Shown here piece by piece: positions 35,762 through 48,281 of a DNA stretch of 64,000 bases (positions within the stretch are counted from its first letter, which is position 1; each line of letters begins with the position of its first letter). Source of the DNA: Epiperipatus broadwayi (lineage: Eukaryota; Onychophora; Udeonychophora; Euonychophora; Peripatidae); assembly GCA_028023455.1 (NCBI GenBank), contig JAQFVV010006215.1, positions 1,252,580 through 1,316,579 on the forward strand. The letters run 5' to 3'. The position numbers and the translations under genes are program-made. The notes beneath the pieces are model-generated. The model made no database searches and was not told the origin of the DNA. It saw only the letters and a list, made by a program, of their open reading frames with translations.

Positions 35762-36136
35762 TGGAAGCCTTTGAGATGTGGACATGGAGAAGAATGGAAA
35801 AAATCAGTTGGGTGAGTAAAATGACAAATGAAGAAGTTTTGAAAAGAGTAAATGAGGAAAGAAGATTGATTGAGAATATCAGAGAGAGAAAGAGAAACTG
35901 GATTGGACATATATTGAGAAGAGATTATAGTTTAATGAAAGATGTTTTGGAGGGAGTGATGAGTGGAAATAAGATGAAAGGATAGAAGAGATTGACATTA
36001 TTGGATGATATAAGAGATGGGAAGACTTATGTGAAATTGAAGAAATGGGGAAGGAAGAGAATGGAATGAAAGAATGGATGAATTGATGTTATGACTTCTC
36101 TCTGGACCTGTCTATTGGACAGAATACTAATGATTG
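35762..36136 (+). pseudogene. RTE-type LINE C-terminal fragment
   Basis: Encodes FEMWTWRRMEKISWVSKMTN, NEEVLKRVNEERRLIENIRE and RKRNWIGHILRRDYSLMKD, the C-terminal region common in animal RTE-like elements. A stop near 35985 is followed in another frame by RKRLTLLDDIRDGKTYVKLK. It is a different lineage from the RTE at 9390-11195, whose equivalent is WAGYISRRNNDRW. It interrupts the duplication: copy 1 reads CAGTTTTTATATGTGCATTG straight through at about 28468. Confidence 0.8.
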
Positions 36137-36630
36137 ATGTATGCATTGTTAATGAATTGATGTTTAATATTAATCTATTTAGTTAGTGTTTGCTTCTTGA
36201 AATTATTCGAAATATAAAACTTTTAATATCTAACATGCTAATAATATCCCCAACTCTGAGAAATCATTCAATTAACTAGGGGGCATGCAGGGATGGCAGT
36301 AATAATTTGTAAATGATGATGATCGTGAGTACATTTTCCAAAAGTAAACTTACTATTTAAAAGTCTTGGCACATGATAGTTTTATTTTTTATTTTATTGA
36401 AAATGAAAAACAAATAATATACTTTTGGAAGGACTTATACTTTTAAATTATCATCATTATAATCGATTGGTTAATATTATTATATATTTGAATTGAATCA
36501 CTCGAATTTTATTAACCATTCAACTTTCTCTATAGTTAATATTTATTTGAATCAAAACTTATCATGCATATTTGTATATATTTGGATCATGGTTCAAACC
36601 TGTGTGCCCTGCAAATTTATCACTAAACAA

Positions 36631-36802
36631 TGGTCTGTTATTAAGAGTGAAATTCCATTCAATAAAAAGTACATGCTAATACATCAACATTTATGATATT
36701 AAAAATATTTTATCTTTGTAATAAATAAACATTTTAAATAATAATAATTTTAAAAAATTACAAATTAAAGTACATTCTTAAAATCATATTTTTAAATAAA
36801 AT
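36631..36802. other. spacer
   Basis: AT-rich with no assigned feature. Confidence 0.4.
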
Positions 36803-37187
36803 ATTAACATTCCTTAAATAAGACATTTATTTTTTATATAGCGCAATGTTTTCTATAATCTATAATATTAATAAGCCAATAAGCTGATACACATGCGCTT
36901 TGCAGATGTCACAATATAAATGAATACTCCCATTTTTTCAAACCCAAGATAAAGTCTTTAAGAAAATATAGAATGAATCCACCTATATTTTCGACCCAAC
37001 CGTATATGTATGGGCAAATCTGAAGTGTTTGAAATGAAGAGCGTGAAGTTATTAATTGATCACTTTAAATTACGTTTTCACATCGTAAATGAATGAAAAA
37101 GTGGGAGTATTCATTTATATTGTGACATCTGCAAAGCGCATGTGTATCAGCTTATTGGCTTATTAATATTATAGATTAACATTCCTT
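36803..37187. mobile_element. young foldback element with 84-bp near-perfect arms
   Basis: Arms 36857-36940 and 37094-37177 are reverse complements with one mismatch, through AAGCTGATACACATGCGCTT. The 153-bp interior has no frame. ATTAACATTCCTT occurs at 36803-36815 and again at 37175-37187, bracketing the element; this may be a target duplication plus local change. Typical of a MITE or foldback transposon. Its family of origin is not identifiable. Confidence 0.8.
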
Positions 37188-38140
37188 GTATATTTATCTA
37201 TTTAAATATAGAATATTTGATATTTTAAATGTCTGTTTAAATACTTATATATATAACAAATAATGTTTTAAATACATGTAATTTAATACTGTTTTAATCA
37301 CATAAACATAGAATATGTATGCATATACACATTCTAAATAATAATTGACTATTTTGCTTATCTATGCTCACATCTTATTTATGAAATACAAACGGATCTA
37401 TCAATACACAATTCACCTTATCAAGTCTTTCTAAGAATAAAATGTTAAATTTTATATTTATTGCTACATGAAATATTAACAATTTAATATAATCACTATT
37501 CATTAATAAAGCAAACTACTTGATTTTTAAAAAAAACTAAGTTATTGAGAATTAAAATAAGCCAACAATTTTTTTAAGAAATATAATACTTTCAGATTTA
37601 AATTTAGATCCTGATGGTACAATATATATATATTGTAACTTAATATTAGAAGACATAAATTGTAAATAAAATTATTAATGAGGGAATGGCATAGTAACCA
37701 AATATTAGTGACAGATCAAAATGCTTATTTTAAACATATTAAGGAGACTAATAAGTTGTAACTATAATAGTCATTGAAATTTATTAATGATCAAAATATT
37801 AATTATCATTTTTAAGCTTGGTAAATAAATTCGTCAATTTCCACTTAAGATTTAAAAAATATCTCATAATATCAATAATTAGAAACAATAATGCTTGGAG
37901 ACTAGTTATTTCAGCTATCTGACCTATTTCAAGCCCTAGTTAGGCAGCCATTGTATCATCAATAAACAAGTAGAAATGATAAACAAATTATTAAGAACAA
38001 ACTATTATAACTCAGGAACTAACATCAAGTGGGTGAGTACACTGGTAACTCAATAAAATATCTTCTCAATAAATCCAACAGTAGATTTTACCTACTCTTA
38101 TCTCTTGGTTTGATATCAAGTGCATATTTAAGTGAATAAC
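37188..38140. other. AT-rich spacer
   Basis: Nothing assigned. Confidence 0.4.
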
Positions 38141-38245
38141 AAGTGAATGTGGTCTAGCAGGGTGCCACTAGGTTATTTGAACCTAGACAAAGTTATATCT
38201 TATAACCTTGTCACATGTACCAGGTTTGAACCCCTTTTTGGTACT
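38141..38245 (+). other. tRNA-like sequence with Pol III A and B boxes
   Basis: TGGTCTAGCAGG at about 38150 fits an A box and GGTTTGAACCCC at about 38223 fits a B box, 73 bp apart. Between them are hairpins CTAGGTT/AACCTAG and GTTATA/TATAAC. Acceptor pairing is not convincing, so it is more likely a SINE head or tRNA-derived relic than a working tRNA gene. Confidence 0.35.
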
Positions 38246-38381
38246 TTATTTCTAACAAAATGGAGGATTTTGCTTTTAGACCCATATCACTGTATGCCTT
38301 AATATTTAAGTAAACCCAAAACATCCTTAAACTAAAGTGGTGTATAAGCATTTATTTTTATATGACGCTATGCATACAATT

Positions 38382-38518
38382 GTATACTTTCAAAGATCAG
38401 CCTTTCAAGCTAATTGTGCATGCGTCTTCTGCGAGTAGAGTGAAGTATTCATTTATTATTTAACACTCACAGAAGACACATGCACAATTAGCTTGAAAGG
38501 CTGATCTTTGAATGTATA
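38382..38518. repeat. short foldback, ~49-bp arms
   Basis: Arms 38382-38431 and 38470-38518 match in inverted orientation through CAATTAGCTTGAAAGGCTGA with few mismatches. The loop contains GTATTCATTTATTATTTAAC. A one-armed relative lies at 32048-32147. Confidence 0.9.
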
Positions 38519-39046
38519 AAGTGGTGTATATAAAATTCATCAGACAGAAATCATCTCCCAGATCTTTACATAATAAATGTGTTTCAATATCTTTATAAGT
38601 TTTACTAGCTCATATTATACTATTAATTTAGGGTGGCAATTCACTCATCCTTGCATGATGTAGATGATGGAATGGTGGTTATAATAATGATTCACAAATG
38701 TCAACTAAATACCATGAAATCACTTTTTATTTATGGCCTTTAAACATTTATCTAGCTCATTAATTAAAATGTGATGATGATGATGATAATGGTTTCACCC
38801 ACAGCTTTAGAACCAAGCCTTATCATAAACTTAATCCTTAGAAATTCATAACTATTTGTTAATCTTAGTATATCTAATTATATCTTAAATAATTAATATT
38901 CACCATTGATGATGAATGATCACAACTAATAAAGAATACTCTCAATGAAATATATACACCTCGTTTAATGAAACAAATTAACATTTATTAATGCATTACT
39001 AACATATACAGACAATTTAAAGATAAAACTAAGAAATTTATATGAC

Positions 39047-39077
<31 letters not shown>

Positions 39078-41559
39078 TGATTATATTGCAATCGTAAGAT
39101 TAATTCTAAGTTCTTCCCCCTTTCCCATTAAAGATATAATGTATATTAAATTGGATACCAAATTGGCTAAGATTTTCAATTCACAAAAAAATATTTCATA
39201 TAAAAAAACACTCTTTTGGCACACATACTTTTATAATTTAACATGTAAAGTAGAATTATTAAGGAGAAAAATGTTAGTGGAATCGAAAGAGCAAGATTTC
39301 CAGAAACAAGTTTTTAAATTATTTCTCCCCCTCCCTTCTAAGCTTTGAGATCGCTATTCTTTAACTTAAAATAAAAATAATCTAATATCTTAATTCTGCC
39401 TTTTATTATCACATTCACACATCCTCATATACATGTAACAAGTTAATATATTATCGTGTATGTGTGTGTTGATACCCTTAGACATAAAATATTAAAAAAA
39501 AAACAAAATAATAATACAAAAAAAATCTTTTACATATTAACAAACATTTCATAATTTTAGATTAGTATACAATAATATCCTTTAGAAAATAAACTTCATT
39601 AATAAGCAGGGTATAATAGTTTTAGCATACACAAAATTATTACTCAAGGTTATAGATATTATTATTAAAGAAAATTTTTTTTTCAATTGATTTTGGTTGT
39701 TTACAAGTTCTGAGAAAAAAAATATAAAACTTTACTGCTCAAATTTTTATCAATAGTCTCTAATATCATAAAAGAAAATGTATAATGAAAATTCATATTA
39801 CCAATCCCAGAGTTCAAACTTAGCTTGTTAAATGTCCATACTTTTGCAGCAAACAATTTTTGCAGTTCACCGGAGCAGTTTCTTTTCCTGAGGCTTATAA
39901 TTATTTAATGGTGATGATGTTATTTGCTTTATTGGGAATCATTTGGCACAGGAACTGTTTCTTCCCTTCCTGTTAAGTATAATTCTTCTAATAAATGGAA
40001 TATATCAGTTGTTCTCCCATTCACAATTTTTCTTGGGTTTAGATTCAGTCAGTGGAATAATTGAACTAGATGATTTAATACTTATCAGTAGATTAATCAT
40101 TTCCCTTCAGCTTTCAAATGCAGGTGAACATTTTCTTCTATTTAAAACATCTTATTTCTCTAAATCAGTCATAAGGTGTAGAATATATTAATTTCAGACA
40201 AAACATTTTTTCTATATGATATGCGGCTGTATGGTGGGTTATGGGATTTCCCAGATGAGATACACAAATTTCTAGCCTGCCATCTTTATATTTTCAATCT
40301 TCAAAAAACTTTACATTAAAAAAATGATTTTAAAAGGATATCTAGCAGAATTAAAATGCTTGTCTTTCCTAGTTTCAATATTTAAAATCTCTTCTCAACA
40401 CTTTTTTTTCAGACTGGTTTTTATACTTTATTTTGCTCTATTTTCAAGCAATTCAATTTAATTAGTTGGATAGTGCAATCTTTTCTAGCTGATTTTTAAA
40501 GAAAGTTTCTTTCTCTTTGATCCAGGATGAGACAATCTTGAACTAGATTTCTCCCCAAGCTTAAGTAATCTTTTTTTCCCTAACACAAAATTGTGAAGCA
40601 AGTAATTTAAGTTTTAACTCTTCTTTTTTTTTCAATATGTAATAAATGTAGATTTATTTATGCAATGTACACACACACTTTATTCAAATCATTTATAAAA
40701 CTGGCCCATTAAAATAATCTGAATGCTTTTTAGAAATTTATAGTTTTAATATTTAAAACTAAATTCTTACAACTTTTAAACCCAAATTACAACTATATAT
40801 AAAAAAATAGAAATACAATAGTAGAATCTAGCCTAAAGTGTAGACTAATTTTAAAGAAAGTTATTATTTGAAAGATGAGAATGATAAACTAAATAGCTTA
40901 CACACACAGCCTATATGTGTTATAACCCTATAAAAATTAACTATTGAATAATCAAATGTGTGTACTACTCTTTTTGAGTTTTTTATCAACAGACACAACT
41001 AAAGAACATAACTGTTGCCCCCACTCTCTTTCTGTCTTAGGCTTTTAGAACTTGATCTTGTAGGTTTAAACTTGGGTGCCCTACAGCTTCCTTTCCTATA
41101 TAAAAATGTGATGATGATTTTTGTTTCACATTTTCTTTTATGCACATTACTACAAATTTAGCTACTAACTAAATTGTAATGGCACAATATATTATAGTTA
41201 ATATATTCATAATTATATGATATAAATAAAATATTTTTTGGATTTCGTTTAAATTTCTGATGATTCTCTGAAATATCATTCATCATTATCAATGTCAAAG
41301 TCTTAGTGAAGAACAGCTAGATCTTATAAAAACTAGATTGGCTGTGGATTAAAGAACAATTATTCTTATGAATATTTGATGGTTGATTATTCAGAATAGA
41401 TTGATTAACAAATTTTTATTTCTTTCAGTTTTACAATTAATTGATTTCAAGTTGATTTTAGAAGAGATAAATCAAGTTGATTTTAAAAGAAAGAGATAAA
41501 ATAAGTGTTTTCCACAAGGCTGGATTACATTATGCTTCATCGGGTTTATTTAAACCATC
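38519..41559. other. stretch without assigned genes
   Basis: Short (AAT)n run at about 39048-39077. A T-rich zone at about 39930-40600 translates on the minus strand into broken peptide-like stretches (for example LEEYLTGRKKQFLCQMIPNK) that might be a very old coding remnant; I recognise no family. Otherwise AT-rich sequence. Confidence 0.3.
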
Positions 41560-43075
41560 TGGTTTTTTAATATTTCAATAGATTCTCTCATGGTTCTTAA
41601 ATCATATTTTTTCAAATTGGCAAGTATTTTAGCATTATCAAAATCAGCTCTGTGACCAATTTCTAAAAAATGCAAAGTAAAAGCTGATATATTTAATTTT
41701 TAACTGTTAAATTCCCTAATTCTGACATCAATTCATCTATTAAATAGATTTAAACACTATGGTTATGGAATTTTATATACACTTTTGTATTCCAAAAGTA
41801 CTGGGTCTTTATGGTTTACAATAAATCACCATTTTTTTTTTGCTAGTGGAAAAGGTAGTCTTAATATTGATAGTCACTCATTAATCTTAGCAGTGACTGA
41901 TTTAATACAATGTAAATATCAATAATTAGTTGAGCTGTCAATTTTATTAACTTTTTTTCTTACTATCAATGCTATTTAAAGTTTTAAATGTTTTTATTAT
42001 AACCATTTGAAAACAGAATCTTTTTAGCTATTTCTATTTTTTGAGAAAGATGATCTTTATCAGACACATTACACTCTTATCAATAGGCTTTTTGCCACAG
42101 AAAATTTATGAGCAGGGTGATGTGAATTAAAATTAATTATATCTGTGTGTATGGAGGGGGATTTCCTATAAACATGCATTGATAAAAAGTCATTAGATTT
42201 TCTAGTAATTAAAACACCTAGAAAAGAAAGTGTTTTGTTATTTTCAACTTCCATCATAAACTTAATATTAGCATATCTTCCATTAAAAAAAAAAGAATTC
42301 AAGGCATCAATATCATTTATCTGAGCCAAATAGGTTTCTTACTACCTGTATTTAATACTTGATTTTCAAAATTATTCATGAAGACATTAGTAATTACAGG
42401 TGACACTGGAAAGCTCAAAGTCATACATAAAACATTTCTTTTCAGGCAATGTTTTGCTAATGGAATAATAAAATCAAGTAAATTATTGTATAGAACTATT
42501 TTACATAAAGCCTCTTCAACTGGAATACTGGTAAGCATAAAAGAGACATCAGAACTGACCAATAAATCATTTTTAGCTAGCTTTAAATTTTTAATAATAG
42601 AAATAAAATGAGTTTAATTTTTAATTCTTGCTGAAATGTTATCTGTCATCAGTTTTAAGCATTGAGCTAAATATTATACCAAAGAATGCATGGGAGAACT
42701 TATAGCACACACAGTAGATCTCAATGATATCTCAGATTTATGAACTTTAGGTAAATGATAAAATTTAGGATGTGATGAAGAGCCTTCTTTTGGAGAAATT
42801 TTAATTTTTATATCCTAATATATACTGGAACATTTGATAAGAAATTTTGTTATTTCTTCTAAGTATGTCAGAAGATCTCTAACAATCTTTTTATAAATAC
42901 CATCATTTAGTTAATTTAAAATTTTATTATTATAATCTAAACAATTAAGTACAACTGGTGTATTACCTTTACCTACTGGAATAATAACAACAGAGTCATC
43001 TTTTTTTAAATTATGAAGTGCAGTGCTGGAGCAAAATAAAAAAGGATACTTGTGTATTATCTTGTCTAGCAAGCT
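41560..43075 (-). pseudogene. Penelope-like element, reverse transcriptase plus GIY-YIG endonuclease, inactive
   Basis: Read from high to low coordinates: DDSVVIIPVGKG (about 43000), PKFYHLPKVHKSEISLRSTV (about 42750), LVSSDVSFMLTSIPVEEAL (about 42560), FPVSPVITNVFMNNFE, KPIWLR, then FLGVLITRKSNDF and VYRKSPSIHTDII (42329-42069), AHKFSVAKSLLIR, SVYKIP (about 41785) and EIGHRADFDNAKIL (about 41640). This is the PLE order: PADKG box, PKIHK, RT core, SFLDVLI, VYRKPTHTD, GIY-YIG KIPC and a GH..DFDN box. The YVDD box is lost at a stop just after WLR, and many frames are broken. PLEs copy RNA into DNA at exposed 3' ends using the linked GIY-YIG nuclease. This copy is old. Confidence 0.85.
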
Positions 43076-43250
43076 TGGTAGCCATTTTATTTTAAATTAT
43101 ACAGTTTCAGGGGCATACAATAAATGTTTAAAACAAAATGTCAAAAAGCACTCATCTTAAATACTTCCTTTTTATTATTACTTTAAAAAAAATAAACATT
43201 TCTACAAAAATTATACTTCCAATTCATTATTTTTTTATTAACCCTTTTCC
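43076..43250. other. spacer
   Basis: Nothing assigned; the 5' end of the PLE is not visible. Confidence 0.3.
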
Positions 43251-43530
43251 CGCCTCTTACGAGGCCTCTCATCGACATCTGATGTCACTCTAATTCTGCT
43301 AGTTTTAATGGTAGAATATTCGTTTGACAGTTATTGATTACGTTTTTAAAAGTTCTGTAAGATGGTGCCCTCTTCCGAATTATTTTACAAGTAAAAAATT
43401 AAAAAAACCGCATTTAAAACTAAACAAAGAAGAACCTTGTCGGTGATTGGCTGTCAGCCGGCTCTCAGCCGAAAAGGACATTCTGATTGGCTGGAAAGAA
43501 CAAAGAAACCGCCTCATCAAAGAAAATAAA
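43250..43530. promoter_or_regulatory. locally GC-richer block with two inverted CCAAT boxes
   Basis: Unusually rich in G and C for this window, with several CpG. TGATTGGCTG occurs at 43444 and 43483, an inverted CCAAT (NF-Y-type) core twice within 40 bp. A CAGCCGGCTCTCAGCCG stretch lies between them. A TCTGATGTCACTC phrase near 43277 resembles a CRE half-site. No TATA box or downstream exon can be assigned. A promoter or enhancer is possible but unproven. Confidence 0.25.
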
Positions 43531-44623
43531 GAAAAATGCTGAGATTTTCATTTTGAATGTAATTTTAAGTATTAAAAAAATATAACTTGAGAAATTAAAA
43601 TAGTTTTTTAAAAAATATATTAAAAAAACAAAATTATTTTCGAAAAATATTGAAGATTTTAGTAAAAATATTTAAGATTTAGCAAAAAGAAATCTTTACT
43701 TTTCCTTAACGTAAAATTGAAAAAAAGCGTTTGCGTCAGCACTTTTTTGTTTAGACATTCACTTTATATTTGCTGAAATTGAATATATTTTATAATAAAT
43801 AAATAGCAATTTATTTTTGAAAGAACTTTCGTTCTCTTTCATAACCTGAAAAATTAGTAATATACTTTTTATAAACGTATCTGAGTTGAATTTAATATTA
43901 TAGGTGAATATGTTTTAACAATAGGCTTTGTCTTCAGTTTGTGAGTTGGCCAATTAAAAGATTTGATTTTTATCTCATACAACCAATAATATAATTAGTG
44001 GTTTAAGGGTTAATTCAACTTATTAATATAAAAATAATAAAAATGTAAATTGTCATACCATGTCCATTAATGCAGACTTTTTATGAGAGCATGATCTCGG
44101 ATCTTTGGAAATATTGCACTGCATGCTGTTTTGTCAAAGAAAGATTCTAAACTTTCATTATTTTGCCAAAATGATAGTAGCAAAAATAAAGACATTGAAT
44201 GTATATAAAATATGACAATGTTAAGACCATATCAGCATTTACATATTGTAATAAAAAATATATAAATTGAAACAAACCTTCTGAATGGAATTTATAATTG
44301 ATTTATTAATTTTTTAAAACTTAACAACTAACACATTCAGTAAAATAAAATGGAAAAAAATCCATAAACAATTACTTGTAGGCCTCTGAAACAGTATAAT
44401 TCAAAATAAAATGGATGCCAATCTTGGTAAACAAGATAATACACAAGTACCAATAAAAATATGAAAAAGTTGGTGGTTATAGTTATTAGAGCTCACATTT
44501 TAATACTAGTTTTTCTTTTATTTTAGCAGTAATATTTAGGTTATTCTTTATCAAATATAATTTTCTTTTTTTCCAACTATATAATCTTTCTATAATAAAT
44601 TGTTTTTCTCTTCACCAGTAAAA
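43531..44623. other. AT-rich spacer
   Basis: No gene or repeat recognised. Confidence 0.4.
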
Positions 44624-45318
44624 ATTATAATTATAAATATGCAACTTTTTTCACATATGTTAGTGAAGCTATAATTATACTATAATGTGTAATATGTCTG
44701 CTTAGCGCTTTCGAGATTTAATGTTCAAATCTCATACTCATAGCTTTACAAATGAAGTCTGTTGTGATTTATTGTACACATATGCAAATGAGTTTGAGTT
44801 TTTAATTAGTTAGTCCATTGTTTGGAGAGAGCAAATCATGCCTCTCTTCTATTAATGGCACTGAGATCATTTGCTATGTAAAAAGCTTCTTTGACTTTTC
44901 TTTTGGCATCTTTTGCATACAACAGGGTTAAAAATAAAAATGAGGAAACATCAGTCTTCTGGGACCACCAAGCAGCTACAGGACATGTGTTCGAACCCAG
45001 TTCTGCCCAAATAATTTGCACAGAGAAGAGTGATGCCAAAAGAAAAGTCAAAGAAGTTTTTTACATAGCAAATGATCTCAGTGCCATTAATAGAAGAGAG
45101 GCATGCTTTGCTCTCTCCAAACAATGGACTAACTAATTAAAAATTCAAACTCATTTGCATATGTGTACAATAAATCACAACAGACTTCATTTGTAAAGCT
45201 ATGAGTATGAGATTTGAACATTTAAATCTCGAAAGCGCTAAGCAAACATATTACACATTATAGTACAATTATAGCTTCACTAACGTATGCGAAAAAGTCG
45301 CATATTTATAATTATAAT
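44624..45318. mobile_element. palindromic pair of PLE 3' ends
   Basis: Arms 44624-44910 (minus) and 45032-45318 (plus) are 287-bp inverted copies with few mismatches, around a 121-bp centre. Each copy encodes the end of a PLE GIY-YIG endonuclease followed by its 3' untranslated tail, so both 3' ends face outward. The tail contains a strong hairpin, GAGATTT with AAATCTC, followed by GAAAGCGCT. The arrangement matches the 59-kb PLE and the hammerhead repeats. Confidence 0.85.
44935..45136 (+). pseudogene. PLE GIY-YIG endonuclease C-terminal fragment
   Basis: An open frame of about 67 codons in which KNEETSVFWDHQAATGHVFE is followed by DAKRKVKEVFYIANDLSAIN and RREACFALSKQW. This fits the PLE endonuclease C-terminus: S.l..H....GH.fd, then R.vKEa..I....p.lNr..g..ls..W. 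The conserved histidine and asparagine of this part are present. The catalytic N-terminal half (GIY, YIG) is missing through 5' truncation. A second copy of the end lies inverted at 44836-44910. Confidence 0.75.
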
Positions 45319-48281
45319 CTTTCTATCCAAGTGAAATAGCCTAAAAGCATTTATTTTTGTATTTAGTTGCTGTTTTAATTGCTTACTGATTGATTCTTTC
45401 TCTCACCATCTAAAAAATGTGTCTATAAATATTTCTTATTCCAAAGGTATGAGTATGTTTTGAAATCACAATATTTTAAAACATTTTCAGGGCTCTCAAC
45501 AAATTCTGCAGAAACTAATTAAAAAATCAAACAAATCCGTGTCTTATTCTTTTTCAATACTTATTTTATTAAAAGTAATCCATTTGACAGTTTTGATTGA
45601 AGCAATTTTCCTTAGAGCTACAAAACATATGTAAATACATCAATACACAAATACCTAATCGTATAAACATACAACATTATATCTGTAAATGACTCATTTC
45701 TTTATATATATATAAGCATTGAAAAAATAATAAAAGGGTGGATTTGTTTTTTATAACTTATACTTCATGAAGAAAATAAAATATAAACTGTTTACTTTTA
45801 AGGTTACAATTTTTTTTTCACCATTGCTACGCCACTTAATTTTAAGTCGCAGTAACTAACAAATGCCAGATGATGGGGCTTATAAAATGTCTAACCAGTG
45901 TTGTTTTATCCAATATCTTCGAAAGATTTTGATCGGGGGGGGGGTAAGCTTTGGATCTTGGAAGAGTACACCTGAACCTGTAAGATCTTGGTACACTTTC
46001 CTACTAACAGACATCTTTTACTTCTCTTTTTTTATTATTTGATATCTTGGATTCATTCAACCAATAATTTTCAGCAATAAATATTAAAATGTTTACTTAA
46101 AACATCTGCTTTTCATTTGCCTAATTAATTTTCCAATTATAAGATATATAAAAATTAATGAAATCTTAATATTTGATAATAAATCAATGCAAAAAAATTG
46201 GATTTTTAGCTTAAAAATTAACATTAAATAAGGAAATTTAACTCTTAAGTGAGTCATTGATTAACTATTCAATCACATGATGAGATTTTCCAGTCAATAG
46301 TGTTTTAATCGATCCTTCATTTTGCTATTAGATCTGTATGAGTGATCCAATATTGACCAGATTACATTTCAAACATTCAGTAAATAATTATATGTTTTAA
46401 TCATTTAAGTGAATCATATTTCTGATAAATAAACAGGAGGAAACTGTTTTTAAACATTGATGTGATACAGACTTAATTATCATAATACCATTTCGAGTTC
46501 ATAAATTAATTTTCATATAACCTCATTGCTACAAAAGAAATCAATTAAAATAGCTTAATTACTCCATTTTAAAATAAAATTTAAAATCAAAATTTTAAGA
46601 ATGTAATAAAAATCATCAAATTTGTCAATTAGCACAAAATATATTTGTATGCGTTTGTGCACGTAAGATTGCGTGCAAGTACGCTGCACTTGTATTTAAA
46701 TAAAATAATTTCAGCTTTGCAATTTAAATTTATTTATGAATATTTTAAAATTAATTTGCATAAATTAAAAAGATACAAGTTTAATCTGAGATTCATTTCT
46801 CTTTTCTTCGTTAGCAGATAACAGATTCTGATGTTATTATTAATTACGAGATTAATCTGACTGTTTTTAAACTTTAAATAAGGCTAGCTTTTTCTTTCAA
46901 GCAAAACAGTTTATTATTTTTAAAATTCATTTAATTAACTAGCATCATGATAAATGAGTCATTTTGCTTTTTCTTTTTTTAAAATTTTATACATTAGAAA
47001 AAAATCTCATCTGAAAATCATAAAACTAATTGGACATTATTTTTTATATATACATTTATGTTAAAATTTGTTCTTGATTAATACTTAATAACAGCATTAA
47101 TTAATTATTTATACATAAAAAATAAATACTTTAGACAATTTTAAAAGTTATAATACTGTATATTTTTATAATTACAAACAACTTAATACTATATACATTA
47201 GAGATAAGATATAGAACAGATACGACGCAGCACTGCATATATAATAGTCCTTGGACGATTTTTTGTCTTAAAAAAAAAATGGACAGACCATTCTCTTTTT
47301 AATTTTCTCTGGATTTCTTTTATTTCAGCGCCCCAAAAATAATAAAAATTTTATCGACAAGTAATTTATGCAGTTTATTACAAACCACAAAACTATATTA
47401 TATCCAGCAGTGAAATAAATTTCATCACAATATCGTATCCTATTATGTTATATTTCTATATCACTTTCTCCCTTATTTTTCATAGATAGATAAATCAGAA
47501 CTGCTCAAACTAAACCGCCCCCCCCCCCATAGAGCCGTAGAACTTGTCAATGGAAGTTGCAAAAAAAAAAAAAAAATCGAATTTTTAAATTAGAAGTAAA
47601 TAATTAAATTTATTTTACAAATACATCTTTATCCCACTTAGTGAGAACAATTAGTTCCTCAAAACTCATCGTAAAGCAAGCAAGAAGATCGTTATAAAAA
47701 GAAAGGGATTATAATGATTTTCTATGGAGAAAAATTTAGTTTGTTCCTGAGGATAAAAATTATACCACAAATGTATTAACAAACAACTTAACCTAGAAAA
47801 TATAGTAATTTAAAAAAACCTAATGTACAATATATGCATGTGAAAACTGTGCTACTGTGTATTACGCAGGTATGCATTTAAAACACGGGTACTTGAGTAT
47901 TAGACTTGCTATGAAATATCACAGCTATACTGGATTAGGTTTAGAGTTAGACTTAGGGTTGAAGTTGAGTTTCATCACAGCAGGTCTAATATTAAAGTAC
48001 CAAAATAAGATAATGCAACTTAAAACTATGTATATAAAAAAAAGAAATAAAATATTTAACTAAAAGTTGCTCGTTTAATCAATCCATTCAGCAATCATCA
48101 TCCAGTTATCTGAGTTATCAGTGGCTCATTCTAAGGGTTTATCATTGTCTTTTAAATTCTTTGATGATCTTGGACTTTTTTGGATGTACACCAAGTATTG
48201 ATGGTTGAGGATCTCTAGTGAAAAAGTTTAGAATGAATGGTTTACTTGCTTATTGGTTTTCACTTTCATACAACATCCTTT
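45319..48281. other. long AT-rich gene-free stretch
   Basis: No feature assigned. Homopolymer tracts include about ten G near 45936, about eleven C near 47518 and about fourteen A near 47561. Confidence 0.45.

Noticed and set aside
44836-45051. Minus-strand 71-codon frame
   Set aside because: It crosses the palindrome centre; only its part below 44911 reflects the inverted PLE end, and the rest is antisense to the plus copy.
45930-45945. G and C homopolymers (45936, 47518) as quadruplex sites
   Set aside because: Single runs without the four spaced G-tracts needed; may be length errors in the assembly.
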